From NCBI GenBank assembly GCA_963555705.1, contig OY743183.1, positions 48,411,466 to 48,475,465 on the forward strand: 64,000 bases of DNA. Reading direction: 5' to 3'. Each line of letters starts with the position of its first letter. Position 1 is the first letter of the stretch. The position numbers were made by a program, and so were the translations under genes. The DNA is from Ligustrum vulgare. Its lineage: Eukaryota > Streptophyta > Magnoliopsida > Lamiales > Oleaceae. Below are positions 46,346-57,998 of the stretch, in pieces. Below the pieces are notes generated by a model, which was given only the letters and a program-made list of their open reading frames with translations, was not told the DNA's origin and ran no database searches.

Positions 46346-46943
46346 ACTGAAATTGATTCAAGTTGTATATGGAATTTTTGTTGATGACTTTGACTCTTGA
46401 GAAGTTAGATTTTTGTTAAGAAGTAACATATCAGGTTACCTTATCATACAAGAATCATACAATGTTAATTATATCACGTGGTATAGGTTTTAATCTTTAG
46501 ATAATTGATTGATGTGCTCTGTATAGAACAATTTTTGTTAAAATGCTTAAAATTTGATTCAAGCTTTATTTGGATTTTTGTGATGACTTTTGAGTCTTCA
46601 AAGTTAGTTTTTTTTAAGAAGTAGCTTATTAGGTTACCTTCTCATACATGTATCGTAGAATGTTACCTATATACTGTGGTTGAGCACCCGTTGAATTCAA
46701 ATGAACGTAAAAATGCTATTGGGAAAAGCCAATTATCACGTAATTTTGTTGAGTTGAAGCCAAATATTAATAAGTAGGCTAAGAATGAAAACCAAATATC
46801 ACAAAGCAGGCCGAGAATGAAAAATTGTGTTTCATGAAAACAATGAAGCAAATAGGAAAGGCAAAAGGGTGGTTGATGTCACAAAACATGGCTCTTTAGA
46901 GAGGTAGATGATTAAATATATTGAACATGACAGCCTTCAACTG
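46346..46943. other. Intergenic stretch before the MULE-type element
   Basis: No gene. A diverged ~185-bp direct repeat is visible (about 46355-46480 and 46545-46660, sharing GTTGATGACTTT/GTGATGACTTT and TATCAGGTTACCTT/TATTAGGTTACCTT). Confidence 0.5.
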
Positions 46944-48104
46944 TTTATAAAATGGTAAACAGCATAAATGGTCCCTAATATTTACATTTTTTGCGAAAAT
47001 AGTCCTCAACGTTTCAATTTTGGCATTTACACCATCAATATCACCAAACGTTGCGAAAAAAGAATCTTGGTGGCAATAGAGGGGAAGGAGATGGGATCGA
47101 TAATTAGCGATGACTGCGAACAGTCTTACAAGTAATCAAAATTGAGGAGTATTTTTTTTATCTTCTTTTACTTTGTTTTTAATTAAAATTAGAGTTTTGT
47201 TTCTTAATCTGTACAGAATGGACGAGATTTAATTTTCAGAATTAGTGTATTCCTCCCACAAATGCTCAATTAAAGCATTTTGAAGTGCATTATGAAAGTC
47301 GTTATTTCTGATTTGTGTGTGTCCCCCACCGTCAGAGTTTTTTTGAGATAATAGTCCCTAAGTCCTTGTTTTGCGTATTTAGTTTGTAACATACAAACAT
47401 TTGACGTATTTAGTCCATAATATATTAAGCTTATATTTGAAACCAATTATTTCAAATAATGTGATTTGCAATTGTAATTTTTTGAAGAATTTGAGGTCAA
47501 AAAGTAAGAATTTTTTTTCAGATTTATGTGTAGATTATTTTATTGATAAAAGGTATGGTTGAAAACGAGTTATAAAAAATAAAGTTTATTCTTGGTTTCT
47601 AAAGTGCACAATTAAATATTTAACAAAAATTCACAACTTTTATAGTTCAACCTAATGGTAAAAAACAAAAACTCATGGAACACAACCAAACTAATACATT
47701 GGACATCATTTTAGGAATTCAAATAACAAATATATTTTTATCAGTTCGACTTTCGATTTCGATTTTGGTTTTTGAGAACCAATCGATTTCGATTTCGTTT
47801 TCGAAACTTCATTTTTTAAAAAAACTCATTTTCAATCACATATTATATCAATAAAATAATCTACACATAAATTAAAAAAATAATAATTTTACTTTTTTGG
47901 CCACACATTTTCGAAACTACTTTAAAAAAAAAAAAAAAATCTTACTTTTTTGGTCACACATTCGAAATTTTGTTTTTTATCAGTTGAACTATTAATGTGG
48001 TGTAGTTTTGTTAAATCTTTTATTGTGCACTTTAGAAATCCATAATAAAATTTATTTTTTAAAAACTCGTTTTCAATCATAACTTCTTGTTCACCTAAAA
48101 TGGA

Positions 48105-48500
48105 ACGCGCAAAAAACCGCAAGTATATGGATCGTGACAAGTAATATGGTGGACAAAAGATTATCGTTCCCAAGAGGATTGTAATTAAGTATCGAAATGT
48201 GTCAGTTTTAACTCTATTTGAACAGTTGAATGATGATTTTGAATAATCGAATAATGATTTTGTAAATTAAACTAAAATTATTAAACTAAATGCGATATGA
48301 AATAAATTGTGAATGATGAAATTTGTTTTCTAAAGTGATTTTAAAAATGTTGGGACTCGCGATTTTACCATAACTAATAAATAAATATTAACTTCAAACT
48401 CAATTTTTATTCCGATAAAAGTGCTTGATTGAATTCACGAATGTATATTGAGATTCCTTTCTCGAGTTTAAATCAGTCCTATTTAACTAAGTCAACCACA
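48105..48500 (+). repeat. R1 repeat copy in the loop of the MULE-type element
   Basis: It shares TTGTAATTAAGTATCGAAAT, AATGTTGGGAC and CTCGAGTTTAAATCA with the copy at 22250-23350. Confidence 0.5.
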
Positions 48501-48678
48501 CCTTTTATCAATAAAATAATTTACATATAAATTCAAAAAAAAATCTTACTTTTTAACTGCAAATTCTTCATAAAATTACAATTACAAACACTATTTGAAA
48601 TAATTGATCTCAAACAGGGGTTTAATATATTAGGGACTAAATACGCCTAACATTTATAGGTTTCAAACTAAATATGCC

Positions 48679-51600
48679 TGTAACAATCCGAAAATTTCGT
48701 ACCTTAATTAATTTATTTAGAAAATTGGATGCAAGCATTTTCTTAAGAAAATAGCCAATTTCACGTTTTATATGACGATATAGTAATGAATTCATAAGAA
48801 AATGGAAGAAAGTGGCATTATTGATAACTTTGAAGACTAAATTGGCATAAAAGAAAGTTATACACGATGTTTGAACTCAATTGGATTGAATTTCATAGTT
48901 GATGACTAAGTTGAAAATTTTAAAAAGTCCTATTAATTACAATTTTGTCATTGTAATAAATACGACTTTGGGATCATTTTGTGGGTTATATAGTGATCTT
49001 TAGCTATTTCAAGTTATACCATTTTATAGTTCATGAGGAGAAGTACGTATTAGTATCAAATTTGAGCACAATTAAGCTAGGGAAGTGTTTCAAATATCGA
49101 GTTGAAGTCGCATACTTGAAATGGTAAAAGTGCTAAAAAAATCAACAAATTTGGCTAAGTATGGAAATCCAGTCGAGCAGCCATTTTTGGATGAATGGTA
49201 CGAGCGGTGTAAAGATCCGATTTCTTTGTATGAATAACCGTTGTAAAGCTTGAAGTATGGACTTTATAATGGTATAAAGATTGACCAAAATGGAACTCGT
49301 CTTGACCTTCAGATATTGACCCAAAAGTGGCACCTTGAAAAGGAAAGTTTAGGATTTTTTTATCAAAATAATAGAAAAGAGAGACACTTGTCATACTAGC
49401 TTAAGGGCATGTTTGGCACATCAGCTTATTTTGGTTATAAGTAATTATTTACCAAAATTTATAGGGCTTGGATGATAGAAAGAAACCTTTGAGGACTTAG
49501 TTTGCAATTACATAAGGACCAACTTGAACAAAATTGAAAGTAATGGGCTGTTTTGCAAACCTATCCTAAATCAATCTATATAGAATGAAATTCAACCCTT
49601 CTCCTCTTCATTTTTTCACCCAAAAACAGAGAGAAAACTGAGAGGAGATAGAGAGAAACCGAGGGAAAAAGGAGGAGAAAGAGAGAGGGATTGCCATCAA
49701 TTGATTGTTGTGGAAGGAAGGTTTCAAGCTTGGGTTTTGGATCCATATTTCAATTCTTAAGGTAAGAAGTAAACTCTCCTTCATGTTTAAGGTTTATATT
49801 TGGGTTTTGAATTAATTTAGCAAGTTTAAAGTTAGTAAAGTTAAAGATTATTGAAACTATTGATTCTTGGAATGATTTAATACCATTTCTTCTTAATTTT
49901 TCATTGGGGACATAAGAGAGGAACTAAGGGAAGATTCTGGCCGAAAATGGAGGGGAAAAAGGAGAAGGGAAAAGAGGAGGAACAGGAAAGGGAAAGGGAA
50001 AGGAAGGGAAAAGATAGGAGAAGTTTTGCTTGAAGTTCGAGCTCTCAAAACATGATTTTTCCTTCTTAGATTCAAGAAGTGAGTGAAACTTGATTTGTGT
50101 AATATTGTGTTAAGTTTTTCATATAGTGTTGAACTATTATCTTTAAATTTTAGATTTTAATAAGTTTCTTATTGATTAAGATTGATTTGATAAATTTTAG
50201 ATTTTAATAAGTTTCTTATTGATTAAGATTGATTTGATAAATTATGTTTAAGATTAAAAGTTAAGAACACAAATGCCTTCTAAAAGTTTGATGAAATGTT
50301 TGAATAAAGAAACAATGACTTTGTTGAGTTATATTAATGTTGTGCTATATTTTAGATGTTGGGAATTATGTTTAAGGATTATAACAACCAATAGTTATAA
50401 TTGTGAGTGTGATTATAAGTGGAGAAATACTTAGATGAAGGTTATGAAGTATTAGAGGTTGAGCTTGACAAAAAGTTCGAGTGCAGATTTTGAAACTTAA
50501 ATGAAGGGAATTACATGTTTAGATGGGAGTTATTGATACTATACGTCTGGTTTTTAAATGAGGATATTAAATTTTGATGATGATGGCATTATGCGAAAGG
50601 TTTGAGTAAAGAAGATGTATTTTAATGACTTATTTCATAACTTGTTTGAACCTAAGTTGTTGTCATTATGATATATGAGCCTAAAATACCTCTTTAAATT
50701 AGAGTTGTTCATACCTTAAAGTTGATTTTTAAGTAGGGATTGAATTAGGATTGAGGGTACTTCATTGCATGATTTAAGCCTGTGTATGAGATTTCATATA
50801 TTAGAATTTAGATTCGAAGGGAAAATTTAGTTGTTGTCCCAAATTTTGAGTGCCCTTAAATTGTCACTTTGAGTGAAATTACTAAGATTTGAGACTCAAG
50901 TTTCAAATAGAAGCATTAAACCATGATTTAAATTAATTTTGGTCACTAAATCATGTTATCTCTTATGGCTTAAGCTTATTTATGGGCTTCATGTATAAAA
51001 GTCCAGCTTTAAGTTGATTTAAAGACTAAAGATTATTAAGGTTATGAATCTTGTTCTTAAGAAAGTGCTTGAAATTAGTTTTTATACTATAAAGTATCTC
51101 AATTCTTGTACTTAAACCTTATTATTAACCTAAACTCTTTTACTTTATATTTTACATGATTCACTACATGTAAAAAGGAGTTGAACTAGCATAAAATCTG
51201 GTGGAATGTACACTTCAAAAAGTTACCTTGCATGTATTCAAAACTTGATTTTGAATTGATTTTATTAAAGTATGAAATATGAGGTTTAAAGTAATGAAAT
51301 AAGAAGTCTCAATGGATGATATAGTTTATGCTAATCCTGGTTGGTTGTGATGATGTGTAATGATTGAATAAACATTATGCCAAGACAAATGTTAGAATTG
51401 CAAGTGCTTTCTAGGTGTTTGATGAAATGTGTAAATAAAGTATGCCTTAACAAGTCCTTAGGGAATTTTATCTATAAGTTAGATGTTTGACTTAAAGAAT
51501 GTGAAGATGCAAAGATGAGGATGAGCTTGAGGTTTTAAGTTGCTGATTTTGTGTAAAGGATCTTAGAATTTAAGTCTTTATGTCAAGTATAATGGCATAT

Positions 51601-53773
51601 GAAATCCGATTTTAAGTTAGTATGTTGGTATAAGAAAGAAATTGAAGTTAGAGACATTTAGTGATGAAATTTCATGACTTGTCCATGCTTATAAAGTGCA
51701 AAATTTAGATTTGAAAATGATCATTCATGAGGTAAGAATCTAAATTTATAAAAGTATTATAAGATGAAGTTTGTTGAAGTTTTGAGGGACTAATTATGAC
51801 TTGATGTTATATCTAAAGCTTGTGAATTACGTTCTATATGTTAGAGTCAATTCATATGATTTAAGGTGTTCAAACATGCATAGATATGGATTAAAAATCT
51901 GTTGGGATTGAATGGGTTAAATGTGACCATGAGGATGTTAGAAATGGAATTTTTGGAGACCTCAAGGTATGAAACTTATGGTGAAACTTTGATATAGGTT
52001 TAGATTATACTTTTATGTTATTACACGTTTGAGAAGTGTAAGAAAATGTGACATAAGTGATGTAAAAACCTGCTTGGGTTACTTTCTTGTTTATGTTATT
52101 TTCTGCATGTTAGAGTCAAGACTTTGATGAAGCTAAAGATTAAATTCTGCTTCTAGGATGTAACTCAAAGGTTGAGACTCTATGTATTAAACAAAGAAAA
52201 CTTTATTCTATAGTGAAAGACTTGATCTTGATCCTTCATGTGTTAAGCTAAGGATAAGATATTATATTATATTTCAGTATGTGATTGAATGTTATTATGT
52301 AAAGTCTTTCACATGATATTTGATGAATAACATTTTATCTCATCATCACAAGCATGCATGATCATTTCACATAAAAGAGCAAAGTATGTGTTTTCAAAAT
52401 GTGAAGAAATGATTATGTATAAGATCTTTCAAATGATGTTTTCAAGAAATGATCATGAACAATTAAGAATGTCCCTATTTAGGTCGTTGCATCTAGGGAG
52501 AAAGTCCTTATTTGGTCACGGGCTGTGAGGTACCCTTCGGGGGTAAATATCTCACGAGGTACCCTTCGAGAGTAAGTGTCTCTTTTATGCTAGTGAGCAC
52601 AAAGGAACGAAGGAAAAGTCCTTTATACTTGGAGGAGTAAGAGTAAGCCCAATTATGTATGTATGGTGACCTTGTGTCATAGGTACACATATGATGCGCG
52701 CGATGCACGACCATAATATGGGAAGGACCCATAAAATAAAAGACATGAAAGAAATGCAAGGAGTGAAAAGTCATACTCATTAATGTCACTTTTCAAAGAA
52801 AGAAAGAAAGAGAGAAGTAAGAAAAAGAGAAAGAAAGAAAAGATTGTAAAGAGATGAATTTCATATCATTTATGCATGTCACTTTATGCATTACATTCAT
52901 GTCATAAATATGATATTGACTGCTTGAATGTAGTTATATGGAAGTAAATATTGTGAATGTGATATGAGTAAAATTATCAAATGATACATTAATGTGATTA
53001 TGACCCCCATTCACTTATATGAGAGATGATGTTGAAGTTAAGAGGTAAAATGTATGATTTATATTCATTCATGAAAATGTGAAAGTTTGACAAGAAAATA
53101 ACGAGAATGATAGATGCTTATATGACTTCATACGCTTTATTTGAAATTAACTTCTTATTACATGTATCAAATTTTATTCATTGGACCATGTGGTTCATAG
53201 TTGTTTCACATCTCTTTTTATAGGTAATGAAGCATTTATTTAATGGGCGTGTGAATTCCCTATGGAGAATGCTGCCGAGAATGAAAAGTACTTATTGGTA
53301 ACCAAAAGAGAGGAAAGATTAAGCCCCTTTGTACTTAAAACTATTTTAGAATGAAAATTTGTATTCTTCTAGTATTTAAGAGTTAAATACTATTTGGGGT
53401 TCGATTTTGAGATGTATAAGTAGAGTTTTATATAAATAAATGGGCCTTGTATTTTAAAGTTCCGTATGATGTTTAAATATCATTCTTATGTTATTTTAAA
53501 AATGTTTTAACTCAGTTGTTATTAAAATGTTAAAGTTAACGTAAGGATGATGATCCTAAAATGTTTAACAGGGTAAACTCATTGTTTAGAACAATTAAAA
53601 TGGTTCTAAACAAGTTTAGAAAGAGTTTTTGGAAAATGTATTAAGTCTGTCCTGTTTCAGAAAACAAGCTTCTAGTAGTTGCCTGCAGCTATGTTCTCAG
53701 TTCAAATAGATGGCTACTAGTAGCCATCAGCAGAATTGGAAAAAAAAATAGCCTGAATTTTTGGGTCGTGACA
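48679..53773 (+). mobile_element. 5.1-kb TGT...ACA insertion, possibly a giant solo LTR
   Basis: It interrupts the right arm of the MULE-type element. The ends are TGTAACAATCCGAAAATTTC and, inverted, TGTCACGACCCAAAAATTC, the style of some gypsy LTRs. Flanks ATGCC/ACACC could be a decayed 5-bp duplication. No ORF of note over 5 kb. Inside are a TATA-like CTATATAGA near 49576, a donor-like AAGGTAAGAAG near 49759, a 47-bp tandem repeat (50145-50240) and a repeated GAGGTACCCTTCG (52527, 52556). Strand is inferred from the TATA-like site. Confidence 0.55.
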
Positions 53774-53990
53774 ACACCAAACAAGACTTGATATATTAGA
53801 GATTATTATCGCAAGAAACTCAAAAGGTTAGGGACTATTCGTGCTTTTTACACTTTTTAATGGTGAGAATTAACAGATTCTGACGGTGGGGACTGTTTTC
53901 ACAACGTTTGGTGATACTGAGGGTGTAAATGCCAAAATTAAAATTTTGGAGACTATTTTCGCAAGAAACATAAAGGTTAGGGACCATTTG

Positions 53991-54900
53991 TGATATGATC
54001 CGGACCAGGCATCGGAGGGCGAAGTCGAGCAATCGGCAATATGACAATGATCTACGTGCAAAACGGAGCAAGTTCTATGTTGGGGTCGAGCTGAGAAGAG
54101 GGACGGATCAAGCTGAGCCGAGTTATCGAAGTAATTGGTGCAGAAAAGGCATTACGGCCGTAATTGAAATCCTTCACGGCCGTAACTCATTTAATCACGG
54201 TCGTAAAAGTTATTATCACGGTCGTAATCAACTATCGAGAAAAAAGGCAGAATTTCAGCAGAATCAGGCTTACGGCCGTAAGTCTGAAAGTTACGGCCAT
54301 AACTATTGAAGCAGTTTTGGACCCGAGCGGCCTTTACGGCCGTAACGTTATTCTTCACGGCCGTAAATGAGGAGCGGGCCAGATTTTGCGGAATTTTATA
54401 ATTATTTTTGTTTTTAGGTTATTTTCCTATTTTAGAATTTTAGTCTAAGTAGAATTCTATTTTGAGTAAATTAGTAACTAGGTTATTTTGCTTATATATA
54501 TTCTTTTCCATGATTGTAAAAAAACAGTTTAGTTTGAGTTTTGAAATTAATAAAGTTGAGAGAGTTTTCTCCAATTAAAAGGTTGAGGAGTCCCTTTTGT
54601 GTTCTTCGAGAACAAATCCAACTTATCAAATATTGCGAAATATTTGTGGCGTTTCCAATTTAGAATCTTATCAAGGAAATTGACAAGTCCTTGTGGTGTT
54701 TCGAAAACCTTGGATCTCGATTCCGCATCGTCAATTTCTTGCGTCGTGAATCTTGGGTCAAGGCCCTATCGTCAATTTTATCTTTCCAGTATTTTAATTC
54801 TTGTTTAATTTCGTGTTTAAATCTGATCTAGATCTTTCCTAGATTTTAAATTTCGTTATTTCGCGTTGTTCGAAGAGATTCCCCGATTGGGATCTCATCA
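53991..54900 (+). mobile_element. Solo LTR, 910 bp, TSD ATTTG
   Basis: It runs TGATATGATCC ... GATCTCATCA with ATTTG on both sides (53986-53990, 54901-54905). The second half matches the 5' LTR at 40573-41314 (TTTTAGGTTATTTTCCTA, CGCATCGTC, TCTCATCA). The first half differs and carries eight palindromes. No internal sequence is present, so it is the product of LTR-LTR recombination. Confidence 0.92.
54151..54366 (+). repeat. Eight TTACGGCCGTAA-type palindromes at 21-bp spacing
   Basis: The cores (ACGGCCGT or one-base variants) start at 54154, 54176, 54197, 54218, 54272, 54293, 54336 and 54357. Steps are 22, 21, 21, 54, 21, 43 and 21. Sequence between the palindromes is not conserved, so the spacing rather than the unit is kept. 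Confidence 0.9.
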
Positions 54901-55203
54901 ATTTGTGTTGTTTACCCTTTATAAAACTACGTAAAGAAGTGACAAGTGAGGATTTTTTTCCTTTGACACGCACTAATAAATTAAATGAGCATCACAAAAA
55001 TATCTAATGATCATAACAAAATTATATGAGTCAAACTGATATTGAACAATCATCAAATGCAATAGAACATAAAGTAAATAAAAATTTTCATCATTTATTA
55101 ATATCATGTCACTCTAATAAAGGAAAATATGTTCTAAGCAGAACTCCATAATTTGGTTATTTATTGAAAAATATCACATATTGTAACTTTCCAATTATGG
55201 ATT

Positions 55204-56200
55204 TCAATATTGGTCCTTTATCTTCTTCTTCATGGGTATTGAGTTGTTGCATGTTCTTCGATCGTGCCCATAGTTTAGGCATCTTCCGAATTTAATCGTG
55301 ACTTTGTGCTCGCCTTTTGATGAAATTCGTTTCTCTTTAGATTTCCCAACCTTCTCCACTGGAATAGGTGGTAACACCTCTCTAGATAAATGGTACAGCT
55401 CAACCACTACGATTCCCAAGTGAAAAAAATAGTACATTTGTAGGTGTCAACATATGGCGACTTTGTGTACTATCTAAAACAATAATCATAGGCACTGAAA
55501 TATTTATTACGAATAACCACCAATGCATAGCGCGTGATATTTTATCAATTTGAAATTTGTGACAAGTCCACGTCCTCTCTTGTATATTCACCAAATTTGA
55601 TCTATTGGTGTTTTTAACATCATATATCACTATATTTGAAGGAATTGTTTGTTGAGAAAAATGCACGAATTAATTGAATTCACAATGATACTTTTTATTT
55701 ATTTATAAAAAGTATCATATAATGGTAATTTTGAAATAAATGGAATATGCATTGCAATTTTTATTTTTATTTTTTTATGTACAACCAACGACACAATGTT
55801 ATTAATCAACAAATATGCTATTGCTATTATGTTATGGAAACAAGCAATGTTATGTGCATGATGTATGAGTATTAAACAGTTGCATTTACCATCATTTTTG
55901 TAGACTTCATTGTCTTTTCCTTCAATATTTTATCTTGTGTAGCAGCCAATTTTGTGAATGTAGCCATTGTATTTTCTCTATTCTACAACATGTATCTTAA
56001 GTATTCCATCAAAGCTTCTATAGGCTTCTTCTTCGTTGCCTTTACTAATGCATTCATTAACTCAACGATGTTTGATGTCATGATTGAATATCTATTAGTC
56101 GCCATATATGCTCTTGACCACTTATCATATCCCGCTTTCTCCTGCAAGGGGATGATAAAAAAAATATTAATCTTCATTATCTATTCTCACAAGGTATCAT
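55204..56200 (-). pseudogene. MuDR-type (MULE) transposase, C-terminal half, broken
   Basis: From right to left on the minus strand: YDKWSRAYMATNRYSIMTSN and IVELMNALVKATKKKP (end of the MULE transposase domain), then WTCHKFQIDKISRAMH (SWIM zinc-finger remnant), then EVLPPIPVEKVGKSKEKR and FGRCLNYGHDRRTC (C-terminal zinc knuckle with its first Cys replaced by Phe). Gaps and frameshifts lie between them. It sits just 290 bp beyond the end of the MULE-type element, but no terminal repeats tie the two together. Confidence 0.8.
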
Positions 56201-56738
56201 GTCATAATTGAATTGTTGAATCTCTATATTAGTGAGAGCCATGTTTGCTGAAATCGAAATTAAAAGTAATTAAAAGTAAGGAAAATCGAAATTGAAATTA
56301 GCGAGAATCAATATTTGCTGAGATTACCTTTGCTCATGTAAATAGTTGAATGTTGAATCTCTCTATATGTGAATCACCATCCAAATGTTCTTGTTGTAAT
56401 CAAAAGTCGAAGTCTCCGTGGTGTGAAAAAATGGGAAAGGGTTAATGGGAAAGTGTTAATCAGTGATTATGAAGTATTTATCAATTTTTAAGATTTATTA
56501 TAAGTAATATTTCAGTTTTATAAAATCTAAGCAAATTTCAGTTTAACCCCCAAATTTGGGTATTTATGTGGACGGCCCAACGAAAAATTATTTAAGATAT
56601 GTCCACCCCAATATTAAGATTGATCCATCCCATTTGTTTTGACAGGCTCTGCCCCCACGTTGAACCACTTCATTTAAAGTCATGTACCACATTTTCCCAT
56701 CAAATTTGGTTACATGAAAACACGATGATTGAGATTAA

Positions 56739-56914
56739 GCCTTTGTTTGGCCCCCAGTTCATAGGGTAATTTGTAGTTTTGAATAGTATTTTTGAGAGAA
56801 TGTGTGGTTAAAAATTGTATGAAAAGTCAAATATTGTGAACTTGCCTAAAATAGATGTTTGAGATTGAGTATTTTAAAAACTTGATTTTCAAAAATCGAG
56901 GACCAAACAGGGGC
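56739..56914. mobile_element. PIF/Harbinger-type MITE, 176 bp
   Basis: The ends are GCCTTTGTTTGG and, inverted, GCCCCTGTTTGG, flanked by TAA on both sides (56736-56738, 56915-56917). The interior (GAATGTGTGGTTAAAAATTG, TTGAGATTGAG) is shared with 57121-57310. Confidence 0.88.
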
Positions 56915-57120
56915 TAAATCTTCTTTGTCATAGAACTCGTCTTGATATCTCGCTCCATCCAATAATATATAAAACACAAAGAAATAAACAATATCTCGAC
57001 TAAACAAATATAAAATGTACAAGACAGAAAATTAGAGCAAGTGTTAAAAATTACTTTTATTGACGTGCACAATTAATAACGGAAGACAAGATTCAAACCC
57101 AATATTATACTAATGTTAAG

Positions 57121-57310
57121 CTTAGAGTGTGTTTGATATTACTTAAAATGAGTTTTTTTTTTTTAAATGAATAGTGATTTTTAGGAGAATTGATGGTTGA
57201 AATTTGATTGAAAAGTCAAATACAATGAGCTTGACTATTAATGGATAATTGAGATTGAATATTGTAGAAAAATGAGAATAATTTAATGAAAATCAATCAA
57301 GGGCATAATT
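57121..57310. repeat. Second, end-degraded copy of the Harbinger MITE family
   Basis: It contains GTGTGTTTGATATTAC, then GAATTGATGGTTGAAATTTG and AATTGAGATTGAATATTG, aligning with the interior of the 56739 copy. Termini and duplication are not clear. Confidence 0.55.
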
Positions 57311-57998
57311 TAAAAACTTAATCAAATTCAAATGCATTATCATCAATTAAGGATCCTTTTGGTGACAAATGCTTACATGTTCGATTACTGATTGTCATTT
57401 TCTTGGAATCCCCTTACTTTGACACCTGCACAGAGATTCTAAACAAAAGGGCAAAATGTGAAAGGGACACGAGGGTGAGTATAGAAGGAGCCATCATACA
57501 TTATTATAATCATGCTATCCCACATTCTGTTAATCACCTATACAAATACATACACATATCTCTAACATTCTTACATGAGACAGATATCTGATCCTAGGTT
57601 GTCTTCATTTTCCTCGGATACTAAAATAAATCTAAAAGTTTAACAGAAAAGAGGGGAAATTCTTTCTTTTCTGGTTCCTCCCATTGAAAGCCAAGATTAT
57701 ATGACACACGCACACAACCACAGTGTGAATGTGAAGAAATGTACCACATGGAAAAAGAAATAAGTGTTCCTTAGAGCCCCAGCAAAATCCATTATATTCT
57801 TCCACTTTCTTGAATACAAAAGATAATGTCTTGTGAATGCACTGCATAACTGTGTTGTACGTGTATGCTTTGTCCGGATTTTGATACGGGGCTTTTGAGA
57901 TTAAATGTGTTTGAGCTGCTTGAAGGCATTGTGGGCGGTTATTTTAGCATTATAAAGGGTTTAGCATTGTTGATTGTGTTTGGATCTTGCTGAAAAAA

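Larger units (their letters stand above)
46953..54917. mobile_element. MULE-type long-inverted-repeat element, 9-bp TSD, invaded twice
   Basis: TTTATAAAA flanks it (46944-46952, 54918-54926). The ends are TGGTAAACAGCATAAATGGT and, inverted, GGGTAAACAACACAAATGGT. The inverted arms continue inward for hundreds of bases: AAATAGTC, TTTTGGCATTTACACC, ATCACCAAACGTTG, then CACCGTCAGA and GTATTTAGT...TATATTAA. The right arm is split by insertions at 48679-53773 and 53991-54900; without them the element is about 1.95 kb. No transposase inside. 47060-47330 has no partner in the right arm. Confidence 0.88.
56201..57998. other. Upstream region of the formin gene, with two MITE copies
   Basis: No gene. 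It holds the Harbinger MITE at 56739-56914 and a relative at about 57121-57310. A TATAAAG at 57951 lies 48 bp before the formin ATG and could be a late promoter element or chance. The 5'UTR cannot be defined from sequence. Confidence 0.5.

Noticed and set aside
49893..50075. 60-codon minus-strand frame
   Set aside because: It is the complement of a GGAAAGG-rich purine tract, low complexity.
54151..54366. CRISPR-like look of evenly spaced repeats
   Set aside because: Repeats are 8-12 bp palindromes in a plant LTR; no cas genes, and the spacing is far too short.
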